The notes below the pieces were generated by a model. The model saw nothing but the letters and a program-made list of their open reading frames with translations. It was not told where the DNA came from and did not search any database. The translations under genes were made by a program, and so were the position numbers. Below, piece by piece: positions 44,241 to 55,980 of a stretch of DNA of 64,000 nt; positions within the stretch are counted from its first letter, which is position 1, and each line of letters opens with the position of its first letter. The stretch is from Porpolomopsis calyptriformis (Eukaryota; Basidiomycota; Agaricomycetes; Agaricales; Hygrophoraceae), in NCBI GenBank assembly GCA_951640195.1, contig OX621173.1, forward strand, positions 289,780 through 353,779. Direction: 5' to 3'.

Positions 44241-44646
44241 CATATCTCACATTCATTATACATTTCTGATATACGCTATCACTCTCCTCTTATATCTTGT
44301 CTTCATTTCTGCTCTCCTCCGCTCTCCACTTTCATCCTCCATCAATCAGGCTTTGCCTTTCAAATCTTATCTTATCAGTCATGGTAATTAAATTCTATAT
44401 CTGGTAATATTCCCGAATTTGGGTTATCTGTACTGCCACCACCTTTGTCAGCCACTTTGTGGCTCACTTGCCTTTTTTATCTGTTTGTCCTCTGTTTGTT
44501 GTCACTGCATGCCTGTCTGAGTTTCAATTCATCACATTATAAGAGAGGGCTCACTCTCATCTCTTTCTCTTCATTACTCTCATTTCTTTCACCCTACCCA
44601 ACCCACTCCTCTCACCCACCCACTCCCCTCTGTCACACCCAAAGCC
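44241..44646. promoter_or_regulatory. divergent intergenic region, pyrimidine-rich
   Basis: CT-rich stretch (44,570-44,640) immediately before the ATG at 44,647, as in many fungal promoters. No other signal. Confidence 0.35.
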
Positions 44647-45769
44647 ATGTCATCAAATGAGCTTGAGGCCCAAATGGCCGAGCTCAGGAAGAAACTCGAG
44701 GCTGCCTGAAAACTCAAACCCGAGGAACGTGAATGCAAATGTCAAGAAGAGGAAGAAGAATGCTGCCAACAGTGGGAATGCGAAGCCAAGGAGAAAAGAT
44801 GCGCTGAGGAATGCAAGCGTGAACAGGCCCGCGAACGCACAGAAGCCCACAGGAGAGCGCAGGCCCGTGAATGCGAGGTGGCACAGCATGGCCAGAAGCC
44901 CAAGGGTGCGCACCAGTATAGCCACGCATCCGTTACTACTTCCGACCCATCTGCCACCTCCTCCTCCAAAGGAAAGAAACGGCAGCGCAAAATGTAAGTC
45001 CCCCTCCCCTTCTCTCTCTTTTTACTGACTTTTTACTTTCTTTTTATTCTATTCTAGGTCTATTGTATGCAAGCGGTGCATGAAGTTCAACCTTCCATGC
45101 ATTGCCCCCCCATCCACAGGCTGTGGCACCGCCTGCCACATGTGTGTCAACGGGAAGGCCTGCTGCATCCCAAAGTCAGATGATGTAGCTGATGATGACA
45201 ACGACATCAACAACAATGACAGTGACGATGATGATAAGGTCGACAACCACCCCTGCCCTGCCAAGAAGATGTGGGTCAGCATCTCCAAGGTCTACATGGC
45301 CGCCCCCGCCCCTGCGATCCGTCTGTCAGGAGTTGAACAACTCCTAACAAAGATTCTTGTTGAGGTCCAGACCCTCATCATGGAGGTCTGCGCATCCCAG
45401 TACTAGGCCAAGAGGAGGGGGGAGCAGCTCCTCACTGCTCTCTCTACTCTTGATGACACTCTGTCCCCCCACCAGACCTGCATCCCTCTGTGGGATGGCC
45501 CAGCTCAGCCCCTCAGCACCCAGTCTGCCCCTATCTCCCTTCCCTCCTCCTCCTCTGCCCCTATCCCTGCCCCCACCTCTGCCCCCACCCTACCCCCATC
45601 CCTGCCCCAACTCCCCCTCCCCCTCACTCCACCACCACCATTACCTCCTCCTCCATCACCCCTCCTCCCCCTCTCAACATCCCCCTCCCTCCCATTCTTC
45701 CTCCCACCCTCAACACTCAAGACTCCCTTCTCCTGTCCAAGGATACTCAGTCTGTTGGGGATCAGCTAG
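44647..45769 (+). pseudogene. coiled-coil protein with Zn2Cys6-like cluster, two nonsense codons
   Basis: ATG 44,647 (MSSNELEAQMAELRKKLEAA), a TGA at 44,707, then Glu/Cys/Arg-rich helix (ECKCQEEEEECCQQWECEAK) to KGKKRQRKM. A short intron (donor GTAAGT about 44,994, acceptor TTCTAG about 45,057) leads to the cysteine cluster CKRCMKFNLPCIAPPS and CGTACHMCVNGKACC, spaced like a Zn2Cys6 DNA-binding motif but with extra cysteines. Acidic DDNDINNNDSDDDD follows, then TAG at 45,404-45,406 (CAG to TAG is likely) and a proline-rich tail to TAG 45,767. The same architecture is found decayed at 54-55 kb. Probably a DNA-binding-type protein; target unknown. Confidence 0.65.
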
Positions 45770-46080
45770 AGAAAGATGTTGAAGGGGTATAATAATTTTA
45801 CTTTAATCTTAGTTTCTTTTTTAATTTCATGTATATCTTGTATATGCTTTTTGTGTTATAATCTTAGTGTCTTTTATAATTGATTCATGTTTAGCTTGCC
45901 TTATCTGATGTTATAATTCCTCAGTAACAATATTTATTAAGTCAATTTAAGTCACTAGTACAATACTTCTAACTAAGTTTATTAGCCTAATAAAACTCAG
46001 AACCTACTTATAATAATACTGCTACCCATATTGTATATCTGAAATATGAACTACATAGGATTGTAGTATCTCTAAGTGAG
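45770..46080. other. AT-rich intergenic stretch
   Basis: Nothing recognised. Confidence 0.4.
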
Positions 46081-46360
46081 AATCCTCATACACATTGGAC
46101 ATGTCCGATGTGCGCGAGGATTTGAGATTCTTGGTTATAATGTCTTACCTAAATCAGAGACTACTTGCGCACATTGGACACGTCCGATGTGCGCTACACT
46201 TCTCAATTTTCTCCTTGTTTTGCTTTTTTTTCTTGCATTCTCTTGCTTATAATGGCTTCTTTTTGACTTCTAAATTCTGGACAGTTTTATATCCCCTTTA
46301 AAAAAGCTAGCAAAACCCTGGGCTAACCCCAACCTTGGGGGGATATTGCCTATAATTGCG
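46081..46360. repeat. two palindromic cores plus shared terminal module
   Basis: Cores at about 46,090 and 46,166. The first has an outer stem AATCCTC/GAGGATT found at no other copy. The second is followed by AAAACCCTGGGCTAACCCC and CCTTGGGGGGATAT at about 46,308-46,345, as at 38,250. Confidence 0.8.
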
Positions 46361-46469
46361 TTAAGACTATGACAGAAAAAGTTCACCTGGTGGGTTTTAA
46401 GGTGTTTATAGAACATCCCTGCAGACCCAACAAAGATACATGATTTATTTGGACAAGTAAAAAAATCAT

Positions 46470-48420
46470 CACGATTTCATTGGACAAATATCTTAATATC
46501 TGAAGGATATTAAGGCATTGTCAAGTATATAATTGAAAAACTACATATTTACCATCAGATATTGTTATAAAGATTTCTTTTTGTTGCTCATATATTTTCA
46601 ACAGATGCTTTATATGTTTGGTTTGATCCTGAAATAACATGCAGCAAAAAAGACAAGCCATGGCTCCATTTTTTCTTAAGTTGCTCTTATTATATAATAA
46701 AAACAGATTAGATCTTCTCCCCAGTGTCTGCTACTAGTTTGGCTTATTTTTATATTGCCCCCTTTTCACTTTCTCACCTCCATACTATCCACATTCACAT
46801 TTGGATCCATCTCGAGGCTGTATCATTCAGTCTAAGTCTCATTGTCTCCAGCATTTCCTACTTGTGGATATATATATGTACAAAAGATTGAAATATTAGA
46901 TCACCTGACTACAAAGAGCCTCTGATAATGTTTTGCAAGTTAGAGGGGGGGGGTTATATAGATAGTAAGTAAGTTAGAAGTGAGTATCTTAATGAAGTAA
47001 CTAAGGAAGGGAGTAGTAATAAATATGTAAGTGAGTGAGTGGCAATTTATAAGTAAGGAAGTGAGTTAATAACTAAATAACTAACTAAGGAAGTAAGTAA
47101 CTAAGTAACTAAGAAAGTAAGTGAGTAACAAATTTAAGAAAGCAAGTAAGCAAGTAATAATATACTAAAGTAAAGTAAAGTACAGTAAGTAAGTAAATAA
47201 GTTAGCAAGTAAGTTAGTAAAGAAGTAACTAGAAAGTAACTGGGTGAAGAAGCAAGTGAGTAAAGCAAGTAAGTGAGTGAGTAACTTATAATAACAAGTG
47301 AGTGAGTAACTAATAACAAGAAACTAAGGAAGTGAGGAAAGAAGTAAGTGAAGAAGTAAATGAAGTAACTAGATGAACAAGGAAGTACCTAACTGAATAA
47401 AGTAAGTGAGTAGGGAAGAAGAAGAAGGAGAAGAAAGTAAGTGAAGGAGGGGAGTAAAGGAAGTGAGGGGAGATGTAAGATGTGAGATTGAGATGAAATA
47501 CTATGCTTTCCAGTGTACAAACCTCTGTAGTGAAGATTACTAGAGTATGTAAATAGGTGGAGGTGGTTGGGAAAGAGGAAGTAGCCTAATATCTGCAAAT
47601 AAACAAGATCAGTTTTACTTAGGCTAATAGAGATAGATAGGTATCTAGGCAATAATAGGTAGCATTCTGTCTTCTTCCTCTCATTCTGTTACTACTTTAA
47701 AGGATGATTATTATCTACAGATAGTTGATTTCAACCCAGAAGATAGCAAGATTCTATAGAAACTTCAGAATAGAATCACAAGCTAGGCTATAATACTCAT
47801 AGTATAGACTGATAGACAAGTACTTAAACCTAAAGCTCCTGGATGAGATGATTAAGCCCTAGGGGATAATTTAGTAGATAATGTTAGAAGAGGAGGTAAA
47901 GATAGTGGTGGGGATAGAGGGCTTAGTATAGGAGGATGGGCTATTAGATATTAGTAATATAAGTATAATGAGTATTGATTTGATAGGTATATTAGCTTAG
48001 AAGATGTGGATAGCTCTGATTAAAGAGCTCTACAGGATAATATATCTTAAGATAGAAGTAAAAATAGTACCTAGATTTTATCATAATAAGCTATTATGAT
48101 AACAAGGAGAAATATAACAAGGTTCAGCTGATTGTTGAAATTGGCTTAGTTTATAAGCTAGAGGGAGGATTATTAGAGAAGGTGAAATATAAAATCTAAA
48201 AGCAATTATATAAAACCTTCAAAGTGGTATAGTTTATATAATGGGATGTTTATAAAAGAGATTAACAAGGTAGCAATAATATGTAGGGGATAAGGATGAG
48301 GATAAGGATTAGGTAGTAGTATATATGTGGAGATAATGTATTTGTATGATAATGTAAATGTAGGATATGGGATTGGGATTGGGATTAGGATTAGGATTAG
48401 AAAGCAATCTGACTATAAGA
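46470..48420. mobile_element. GTAA element, copy B (left part)
   Basis: Direct copy of 29,236-31,550 at moderate identity, without the two extra segments noted in copy A. GTAAGT array at 46,960-47,460 after the same TAATGTTTTGCAAGTTAG entry. Differences between copies are mainly C/T and G/A. No protein-coding frame survives. Confidence 0.8.
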
Positions 48421-49080
48421 TCACTGTTACCTGAGCAGATGGCATGGAGAGGAAGGACACTATTAAGGACCAAATTAATAGGCTAGACATGATGACTAAT
48501 ATAAGAGAGGCTGGACAGAAAGCCTTTGCATGTATAAAAAAAGTTTGTTCTCTCACTCAATCCCTCTCACTGATCACTCTCAATCTCTTCTCATTCATTT
48601 TTCATTGGGACTTATCTATTACAAGGTCTTGAAAACTCAGCAATGCTACATGCAGACCATAATTTCAAGTAATCTATGACCACACCTCTCTGTATGTCTT
48701 TCTCTTAAAACTGTACACTAATTGCTCACTCATCCTATTAGCTTAGGGCTATGTGAAAATAACTAACTAACACTTCTCATCCACAATATAGTTAGTATGG
48801 AAAGATTGATGTTCAGGGAAGAATGTCAACAATAGTGCCAACATTCATCTTCACAAGTGCATCTAACTAAGTATCTATAGGAAGGTAGCTAGAAAACATA
48901 TATAGTAATTATAACAACTGACCAATAAAGAATGATTAAAAGCTATTGAACAGACAGGAATTGTATGGAATGGCCCAGAATCGCTTTCCAGCTATTGTAT
49001 ATGCAAATTATTAATTTGGTAAGATTTGAAACTATTTAATCAACTACAATTGTTCTGATTGACTATGAATAGCTGCATTT
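48421..49080. other. AT-rich, unassigned
   Basis: Not shared with copy A. A short frame at 48,444-48,632 (KDQINRLDMMTNIREAGQ) may be a gene relic; no family recognised. Confidence 0.3.
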
Positions 49081-49089
49081 TTCACTGGG

Positions 49090-49930
49090 GCTCATAGATA
49101 GTAAGCAAGTGAGAAGTGAGTATATTGATAAAGTAACTAGGATGAGTAAGCAACTAAGGAAGTGAGTAGTAATAACTATATAAGTAAGTGAGTAGTAATT
49201 TATTAGTAAGGAAGTAAGTTAATAACTAATAACTAACTAACTAAGAAAGTAAGTAAGTAAGGAATTTAAGAAAGTGAGTAAGTAAGTAATAATATACTAA
49301 AGTAAAGTAAGTAAGTAAGTAAGTTAATAAAGAAGTAACTAGAAACTAACTAGGTGAAGAAGCAAGTATATAAGTAACTTATAACAACACAGTGAGGGAG
49401 TAACTAATAATAAGAAACTAAGGAAGTAAGTAAAGAAGCAAGTGAAGAAGTAAGTAAAGTAACCAGGTAAATAAGCAAGTAACTTCCTAAGTGAAGTGAG
49501 TGAGTAAGTAAGGAGGAAGAAGAAGAAGAAAGTAAGTAAAGGAAGGGAGGGGAGTAAAAGAAGAGAGAGAAGTATAAAGAAGCAGAAGTGAAGTGAGGTT
49601 TAGAGTAGGGCAGTAGGTAAGGAGAGGCATAAGTATAAGTAGCTATAGACTGCTTTGAAAATCAGGGTTTTATATTCAATCAATAGCACCAGTATCACAG
49701 AGGTGGGGCCTGATGTATAGACTATTTGGGGTACTGCAATTAGCTAATCATAAGTTACTGAGACACTATAGGCTTTAACAATTTTTTTACAGAGTAAACC
49801 TTTATTATGTCTATCATAATTAGGCTTATCCTTTTTATCCAGAGTACTGGCCACTCCTAAAAAGGAGTACAAGTACTTACCTGAGAGCCTAGGGTTGGGA
49901 AAAAGTATAATAAGTATAGGGAAGTAACCC
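49090..49930. mobile_element. GTAA element right part, inverted relative to copy A
   Basis: Reverse complement of 31,960-32,800, including the array (49,100-49,580), CAATAGCACCAGTATCACAG and the frame LGVASTLDKKDKP. Its array runs in the same direction as the one at 46,960, so this is either an inverted half of copy B or the end of a third copy. Confidence 0.75.
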
Positions 49931-50540
49931 CACAAGTGACCCTGCCTAGTAAGGAAGTGACCCCACTAATAAGGAAATAACCCTAAAATCAAAAAGCAGA
50001 CTGTTAACAAGTAGAGAACATACTCTGTATTGATAGACAGAATAAAGACATTCTGCTAATTTGCGCATATCTTATATTCTCTGATTGTTCTTACTTTGAT
50101 TTGAATCTGATATACTAACTTAACTTATGATATTATAGAAAAAGTGGATAGCAAGCTTGGGATGTATTTGTCAACAAATATGTGTATTGCGAAATAATTC
50201 AGGAACAACTTGTGGCCCAAGTTTAGTTAATCATAAAGGCAAGAGCCATAGAAGACAAGATGAAGGTGACAAAGCTAAAGGTGGATGCTATGAAAGAATT
50301 AGCTGGAAGTTAGCTCTTGCCAATAATTCATACTCCCCATGCCTTTGATCTGGTTGATGCATTGTTGTAGTGAGGGCGATACTTTCACCAAGTTATGATA
50401 TTGAATTGGAAATGGCTGGATGAGAATATGCTATTAGCTTATAGGGTAGTAAGTGCTTATATTATTGTTATTATTCAACATCAACTAATTATAATATGTT
50501 TGAAGTTTCTCAGTTTCTCAATCTAGTATGGGTTGTACAA
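49931..50540. other. AT-rich, unassigned
   Basis: A frame at 50,157-50,348 looks non-random but cannot be assigned; it may be the 5' part of the following relic. Confidence 0.3.
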
Positions 50541-50559
50541 ACTTGACTATCTATTTTAT

Positions 50560-53445
50560 ACAAGTTATCACCCCAGTGCAGAGGAAATCTATAAGGAATC
50601 CACTGAGCTAGCTAAGGCTGTAGAAACCTTAAAAGATATTGCATCCTCTCATAAGAATACCTTGACAATGGTTCAGATCAATGAGTTGGAGTAGTGGGAG
50701 ATAGCTGCTCAAGTGGAATTCAGTGTCCACAAGCATTGCTAAAGCTGCCAATGGATAGATGGTTAAGTGGAGATAGATATGCTAAGCACAGGACTTCTAT
50801 CTGCCATCAATAAGATTGCTTAGTGATACTTTTCACAGACTTGGATGTTTATAGGGTCAATGAGTGATGAGTATTAAGAGGGATTGGGAAAGTATTGTGA
50901 TAAGGTAGTGGATCTGATCAAGGATGAATATAGTGAGGATAGTGATCACACTATTCTCCCTGATCAAGTCCTAGTTCAAAAGAGTGCCTCAGGACAGATG
51001 GCATTTCTGATAGATGTGGGGGTGGAGATAGGTCAAGTCCACTGCCACTGATGATGGAGTGGGTGATCAAAAAAATGAGGGAGTTATTGAGCTTGACACT
51101 AATAACATAGAAGGAGGTAAGAGATCACTATTATTTCAATACACATGAATACCTAGTTGTATATGTGCATAGATAACTAGCTATGCATGCATATAAATAA
51201 CTAGGTGTGAATGCATATGATCATTTGTCCTTGAACTAATTATTATCATATATAATGTACAAAATAGATATCTTGCTAGTTTGACCCACTGGTTGACTAC
51301 TAGATTGCCCAACAGTAGCAATTGCTGAATGACTATTCAGCATACATGCACTAGCACATATGTTATGGGTATCTAATCCAGAATGAAGATAACTATGGGA
51401 TAATAGCATGTCTAACAGAGGTATAGTAGAATATCTATTTAACTGAATTAATGCTTAGCTAAGTTCTCTTTATAGATCTCTAAGCTTCTTTGGGGCTCAA
51501 TTGCTACCCATCTGCTTCTGATAGAAATCCACCTCATATTGAGGTCAGATCAATAATATATGAATCCTTGAAAGGTAACCCTATAAATCATTATTCATAA
51601 AACTTGCACTATCTCAAAAGGGGAGAAGGCAACCTGTGAGGGCTGGTGCCCTCATAGCCCTAATGAAGGAGACTCAGATTAGGATAAGGAAGATGATGAT
51701 GAGAAGGATAACAAACTTCTCACCTTTTTTTGTGTCCATGGATAGGATAATATCTAAGAGGAGTTTATCAACAGTTTCCTCATAATGCTTAGGATCACCA
51801 ATGAGGATGGGTTGGTTGATGACAATCAGAACATGACGATTCTAAAGTACTTAAACTAGAAGTGGGTAGATAGAAAGAAGAAGAAAAACCCTGCCTAGGA
51901 ATATGCTTGCATCCTTAGGGCCCTCCTGTTTGAGAGGTATTACATTAGTCAGTATTGTCTGAAACTCCTAAACTCAACCCCAGCTGGAGACCTCAGGCTA
52001 AGATTGGGGATGAGATTAGTAACATATGTCTACTATGAAGATATTATTTGTCCTACCTACAAGTGGTGGGATAATATCAATTTGAATAGGGAGGAGTGTG
52101 AGATTGAGATTGAGATACCAGAGAAGAACTACATGAAGTTTATCATAGTAAGGAAGAGATGGGAATTGGTGGGATGATTGGGGAAGCAAGTGACTGCAAT
52201 TGAATGGATGGTGACTGGCAGGTTATCTAATCCTTATAGTCAGTGGTACTCTATTCCTATGGAGGTATCAAAGGCTTTGGATAGCTTAATTAAGGTATAT
52301 AAAAATCCCCTCAAAATTAACTTTGATTATCTTACTGATTCATTCATTAATCACACCTAGGCTGTGGAAATCCACTGTCACTGACAAATTGTTCAATAAT
52401 GCAATGCTGCTACTCAGATTGGTTGTGATGCTAAAATCCCAACCTTTGATATTCCTCATATGGATAGCTATGTGGATGAGAACACAAGCAACTTTGGGGA
52501 TAGAGATCATCCTGTTTAGCTAAAGCAGCCCCCTTCTATTTTCATTCTCAAATCCACTAAGCAACCTGGAAGATTAGTGCAAAAGTTGAAGTAGACAAAG
52601 TCAAAGGAGTTTATGGTTAGTAATGATGAGAACCCCATTGTAGTCCAAAGGGTTAACACAGGTGAGAATATGCAAGAGCAGGGAGGTGAGGGTGGGAATG
52701 GATCCAATAGAATGGATTGCAATCTAGGTGAGTATATTATTATTATTGCAGCGTGTGATCTGTGCATGAATAACCAGTAGTCTATGCACATGAGTTGCAT
52801 TAATAATATTTCTATGGGACTACACACACACAACTAGCTGTATGCAATAATATTTTGCTTTCATATATTTATATGACATCCTTCCAAACTTATCTTCACT
52901 TAACTTATTACTTATTTTCACAGAGAATAAACCTCAGACTAACTCTCAGAATCAGCCTACTAATCAGGGACAGGCTCCCCTAATTGAGGAGCCTTTATCA
53001 CAAGCAACAGATCAGCTACTTCCTCCTCCCAATTTAGGGGGCTCCCTCAAGCAGTCTGTGGACTAACCATCTGAGTAGCAGTCCACTCCTGTTCAGCTAT
53101 CTGGAGAAGACACTGCCCTGCCTACTCAGAAATGAGGTTGTAAAATGAAAATGAAGTATGTGCTATTATCTCAAGCCAAAAGGAAGCCTCAAGGTGATAT
53201 GCCCAGTACTGTGATTGGCTCAAAAAGATTATTATCTCTAGGTAAGCTTTAATATTTTATATATCACACCATCCCAATTGCAATTGGCTTAAAAAGATTA
53301 TTATCTCCAGGTAAGCTTTAACATTTTATGTATCACACTGTCCCTCTTATTAATACCTTATTATGAAACTTATCACAGATAGTGATCCCTCTGAATCACA
53401 GGCTAAGAAGGCCAAGCAGAACACAGGGGACAACTAAATGGGGAT
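50560..53445 (+). pseudogene. stop-riddled relic of an unrecognised multi-exon gene
   Basis: One consistent residue pattern can be followed through many TAG/TGA codons: PSAEEIYKESTELAKAVETL near 50,570, LIKDEYSEDSDHTILPDQVL near 50,920, AGDLRLRLGMRLVTYVYYED near 51,985, WMVTGRLSNPYSQWYSIPME near 52,207, CDAKIPTFDIPHMDSYVDEN near 52,425, a GTGAGT intron at about 52,730, then NKPQTNSQNQPTNQGQAP and SESQAKKAKQNTGDN at the end. Stops sit where Gln, Arg or Trp codons would be expected. A duplicated 55-60-bp piece (GATTATTATCTC(T/C)AGGTAAGC) occurs at 53,225 and 53,297. I do not recognise the family; the tail looks disordered and nuclear. Confidence 0.55.
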
Positions 53446-54060
53446 AGCTAACTTTGAGAGTTTTTTTTGTTTATCTATTGAATAGTTAATTTTTAGAGAA
53501 TAAATATTGCTAGACTGTAGAAATAGATTACATTGGAACTGTTATAGTAAAAGTTATTATATATTCAATGCACATAGACTACAGGTTATTTGTGTGTATG
53601 TTTACATAATATTTATATTGTATACTACCATTATTCCGTCTTTGTCTCTATTTTCATTATCTCAAAGTTAGTTCAGACAAAACTGTATAATAATTCCACT
53701 AAGTAAAGAAAGATGTGAACATTACTTTGGGGCAAGGAAATACAAGTTGCACAATATCTTTAGAACTATAGTTATTTAGTGAGGTAGAGATTAGGCCCTT
53801 TGAGAGATAATGAGCAAAGATCAACAAATACTCACAGAGGGGTTACAACAAAAGATCTTTTTATCTATTTTATAGGGCTATTGAGAAATAATATATAAGA
53901 ATCTAATAAATAATATGGCTACATAATAATTGCCTACTTCAAATATACTAGGGTGTCCTGTGGTAAACCTATTGTCACTCAGCTGAGGTATTTGTACATT
54001 CATTATAGGCAATTTATATCAAGAATCTTAAAAAACTACACAAATAATACAAACAGCTAT
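53446..54060. other. AT-rich, no gene seen
   Basis: Nothing recognised on either strand. Confidence 0.4.
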
Positions 54061-54069
54061 GTTTCCCTC

Positions 54070-55250
54070 TTCTAGTAGCATCCGCATTTATCCATGATGC
54101 ACTTGGTGCATGAGAGATCAGTGGGGTCAATCTCACAGTTGGCACTGACTTGTTTACAAAAATCACACTGTGAATAAAAATAAAAATGATTAGAAAGAAA
54201 AATCAAAAGAGAAGGAGACTTACCTTGCCCTCAACTGGGCGCAAGGCCTCCTCTACATTTTTTCTCTTGCAGTACTCCTGCATTGTCATCACCAGAAGGG
54301 AATGACCCTTCTCCACTATTCTCTCCTGATAGGCCACCTTCAACTACTCAACTAACTCTTCCTCAGTCAGTGATTGCGCTACTGCCACTGACTCCCCTTC
54401 GCTGATCGAGGGCTCATGCCCTTCCTCCATCATCTCCATTGTCACCCCTGTCATCTCTGTCATTGCCCCCATCATGTCTGGCATGTCTGCTGACACCTCC
54501 GCCGCCTTCATTCCACCTTTGCCCTCAGCCTTTTCTATCTCTGATAGAACTTATACTTATTGATCTTTCTATCCAGAAACAGCTGGAGAAGCCTCTTATA
54601 GGCTTCCTCCACCCACTTCTGGTCCTCCATGTCCCGCACCTCCCATTCCTCTCACTCCTGCTTCTCTTACAACTCTCGATCTACCCTCTCAACCTACTCA
54701 CACTCCTCTCACTTCTCCCATTCTTTGCATTCCGCTTGCTCTCATTCTTCTCACTCCTCGCGCTCTACCCTCTCTCATTCCTCTCATGCAGATACCTCTG
54801 CCCTCTTCCTCACCTCACATTCCTCTTCCTCCTATTACTCTTACTCAACTTTCTCTGCCTCCACTTTCTCTTTGACCTCCTGATGCACCACCTCTGCTAG
54901 TCTTAGCATTAGCAGCTCCCCCACCTACCCTAGCCACTCTTGTTCTTCAAAAACATCAAAGGTCTCACAGGCCTCCTTTTGCCACATGACAACCTCATTA
55001 TCTATCAATGTTTCTTTTAGGGCCTTTATAACCTGATTATACATGATCTAATAGATAAATTAGCAAAGAAAAACAGTTAGGAAAACAAAACTTACTAGCA
55101 ATTTGCAAAATTGTTGCCCCCAGACTTTATAGTCTTTGGGTTTGGCATCTGGAAGTGACTTCATTTGGTTACTTATCTTCTGCTTCGTGATAGTTATTAC
55201 ATTCTTTGCTATTTATTATTGTCTTGATGTGGTTTTCTTAACATGGTGGT
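54070..55250 (-). pseudogene. decayed coiled-coil/cysteine-cluster gene, relative of the 44.6-kb gene
   Basis: On the minus strand, Glu/Arg-rich coiled-coil sequence (VKEKVEAEKVE, ECEVRKRAEVS, WVEEAYKRLLQLFLDRK) is interrupted by more than ten TGA/TAG codons where Arg or Gln would fit. At the 3' end, after an intron (about 54,170-54,222), comes CDFCKQVSANCEIDPTDLSC followed by TKCIMDKCGC, a C-x2-C-x6-C...C-x2-C-x4-C cluster like that of the gene at 44,647. The Ser/His/Leu-rich readings of the + strand are shadows. Confidence 0.6.
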
Positions 55251-55439
55251 GCATGGTTTGGAAGATGGTCATGTCTATCTAAAGAGGAATGTAACATAGT
55301 CATCACACTTATAAATGCACCTTGGCAATTACCAGCAAATCACATGATTGACTAAGGACAGTCAATATCTCAGTGAGGAGGAGATGATACAACCCCTCCA
55401 TCCCCTGAGCCCTGTATATTCAACTATACAAATACTAGA

Positions 55440-55980
55440 TGCCTATTAAGTCCTTTGAATATGAATACAAACCCTTCAAATGCCCCTGATAGCTCCTGAA
55501 TGTCCCGAATGAGTTTGAGAATCATTGAACTCTCCAAACACAATCAAAGGTTTCCAAACATGAATGAAAGTTTGCATATCAAAGGGAAGACACTATACAA
55601 AGGCTTCTATTCTCTTCTATTTCTCCCTTTTTATTTGACTTCTTCATTCCCATTCACTACATTCCCCTTAGATTATTAGAGAGGCTCCCTTTTATTATAT
55701 ACACTTAAAGGGATCCTTGTCTTGAAAGATATATATACTGTATGTTATAGCTAGTGATCTAATAAGTTAGATATTTGTTTCCCTCTTGCTCTCAAGTCTA
55801 GATCTTCTCTAAGACTTCCTCTCAACTTCCTCATTCAATTTTCTAACTTTTCCAATCCTCAATTGATTATATTTGCAAATAATAGAAGACTTTCTTTTTA
55901 TAATCATCAATCATAGGCTGTGTCAAGACTCTTTATAGTCATCCTTACACCTTGTTCTATGTTTGGTTCTCATACATGAA
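55440..55980 (+). mobile_element. possible solo LTR
   Basis: TATATACACTTAAAGGGATC followed by CTTGTCTT and an AT-rich start region resembles the promoter in the 42.3-42.8 kb fragment. Termini and target duplication are not identified. Confidence 0.3.

Noticed and set aside
45357..45792. Independent Ser/Pro-rich protein on the + strand
   Set aside because: The proline-rich stretch continues the frame of the cysteine-cluster gene past a TAG; the alternative frames are shadows.
54439..54900. Ser/His- and Leu-rich ORFs on the + strand
   Set aside because: They are antisense readings of the decayed coiled-coil gene on the minus strand.
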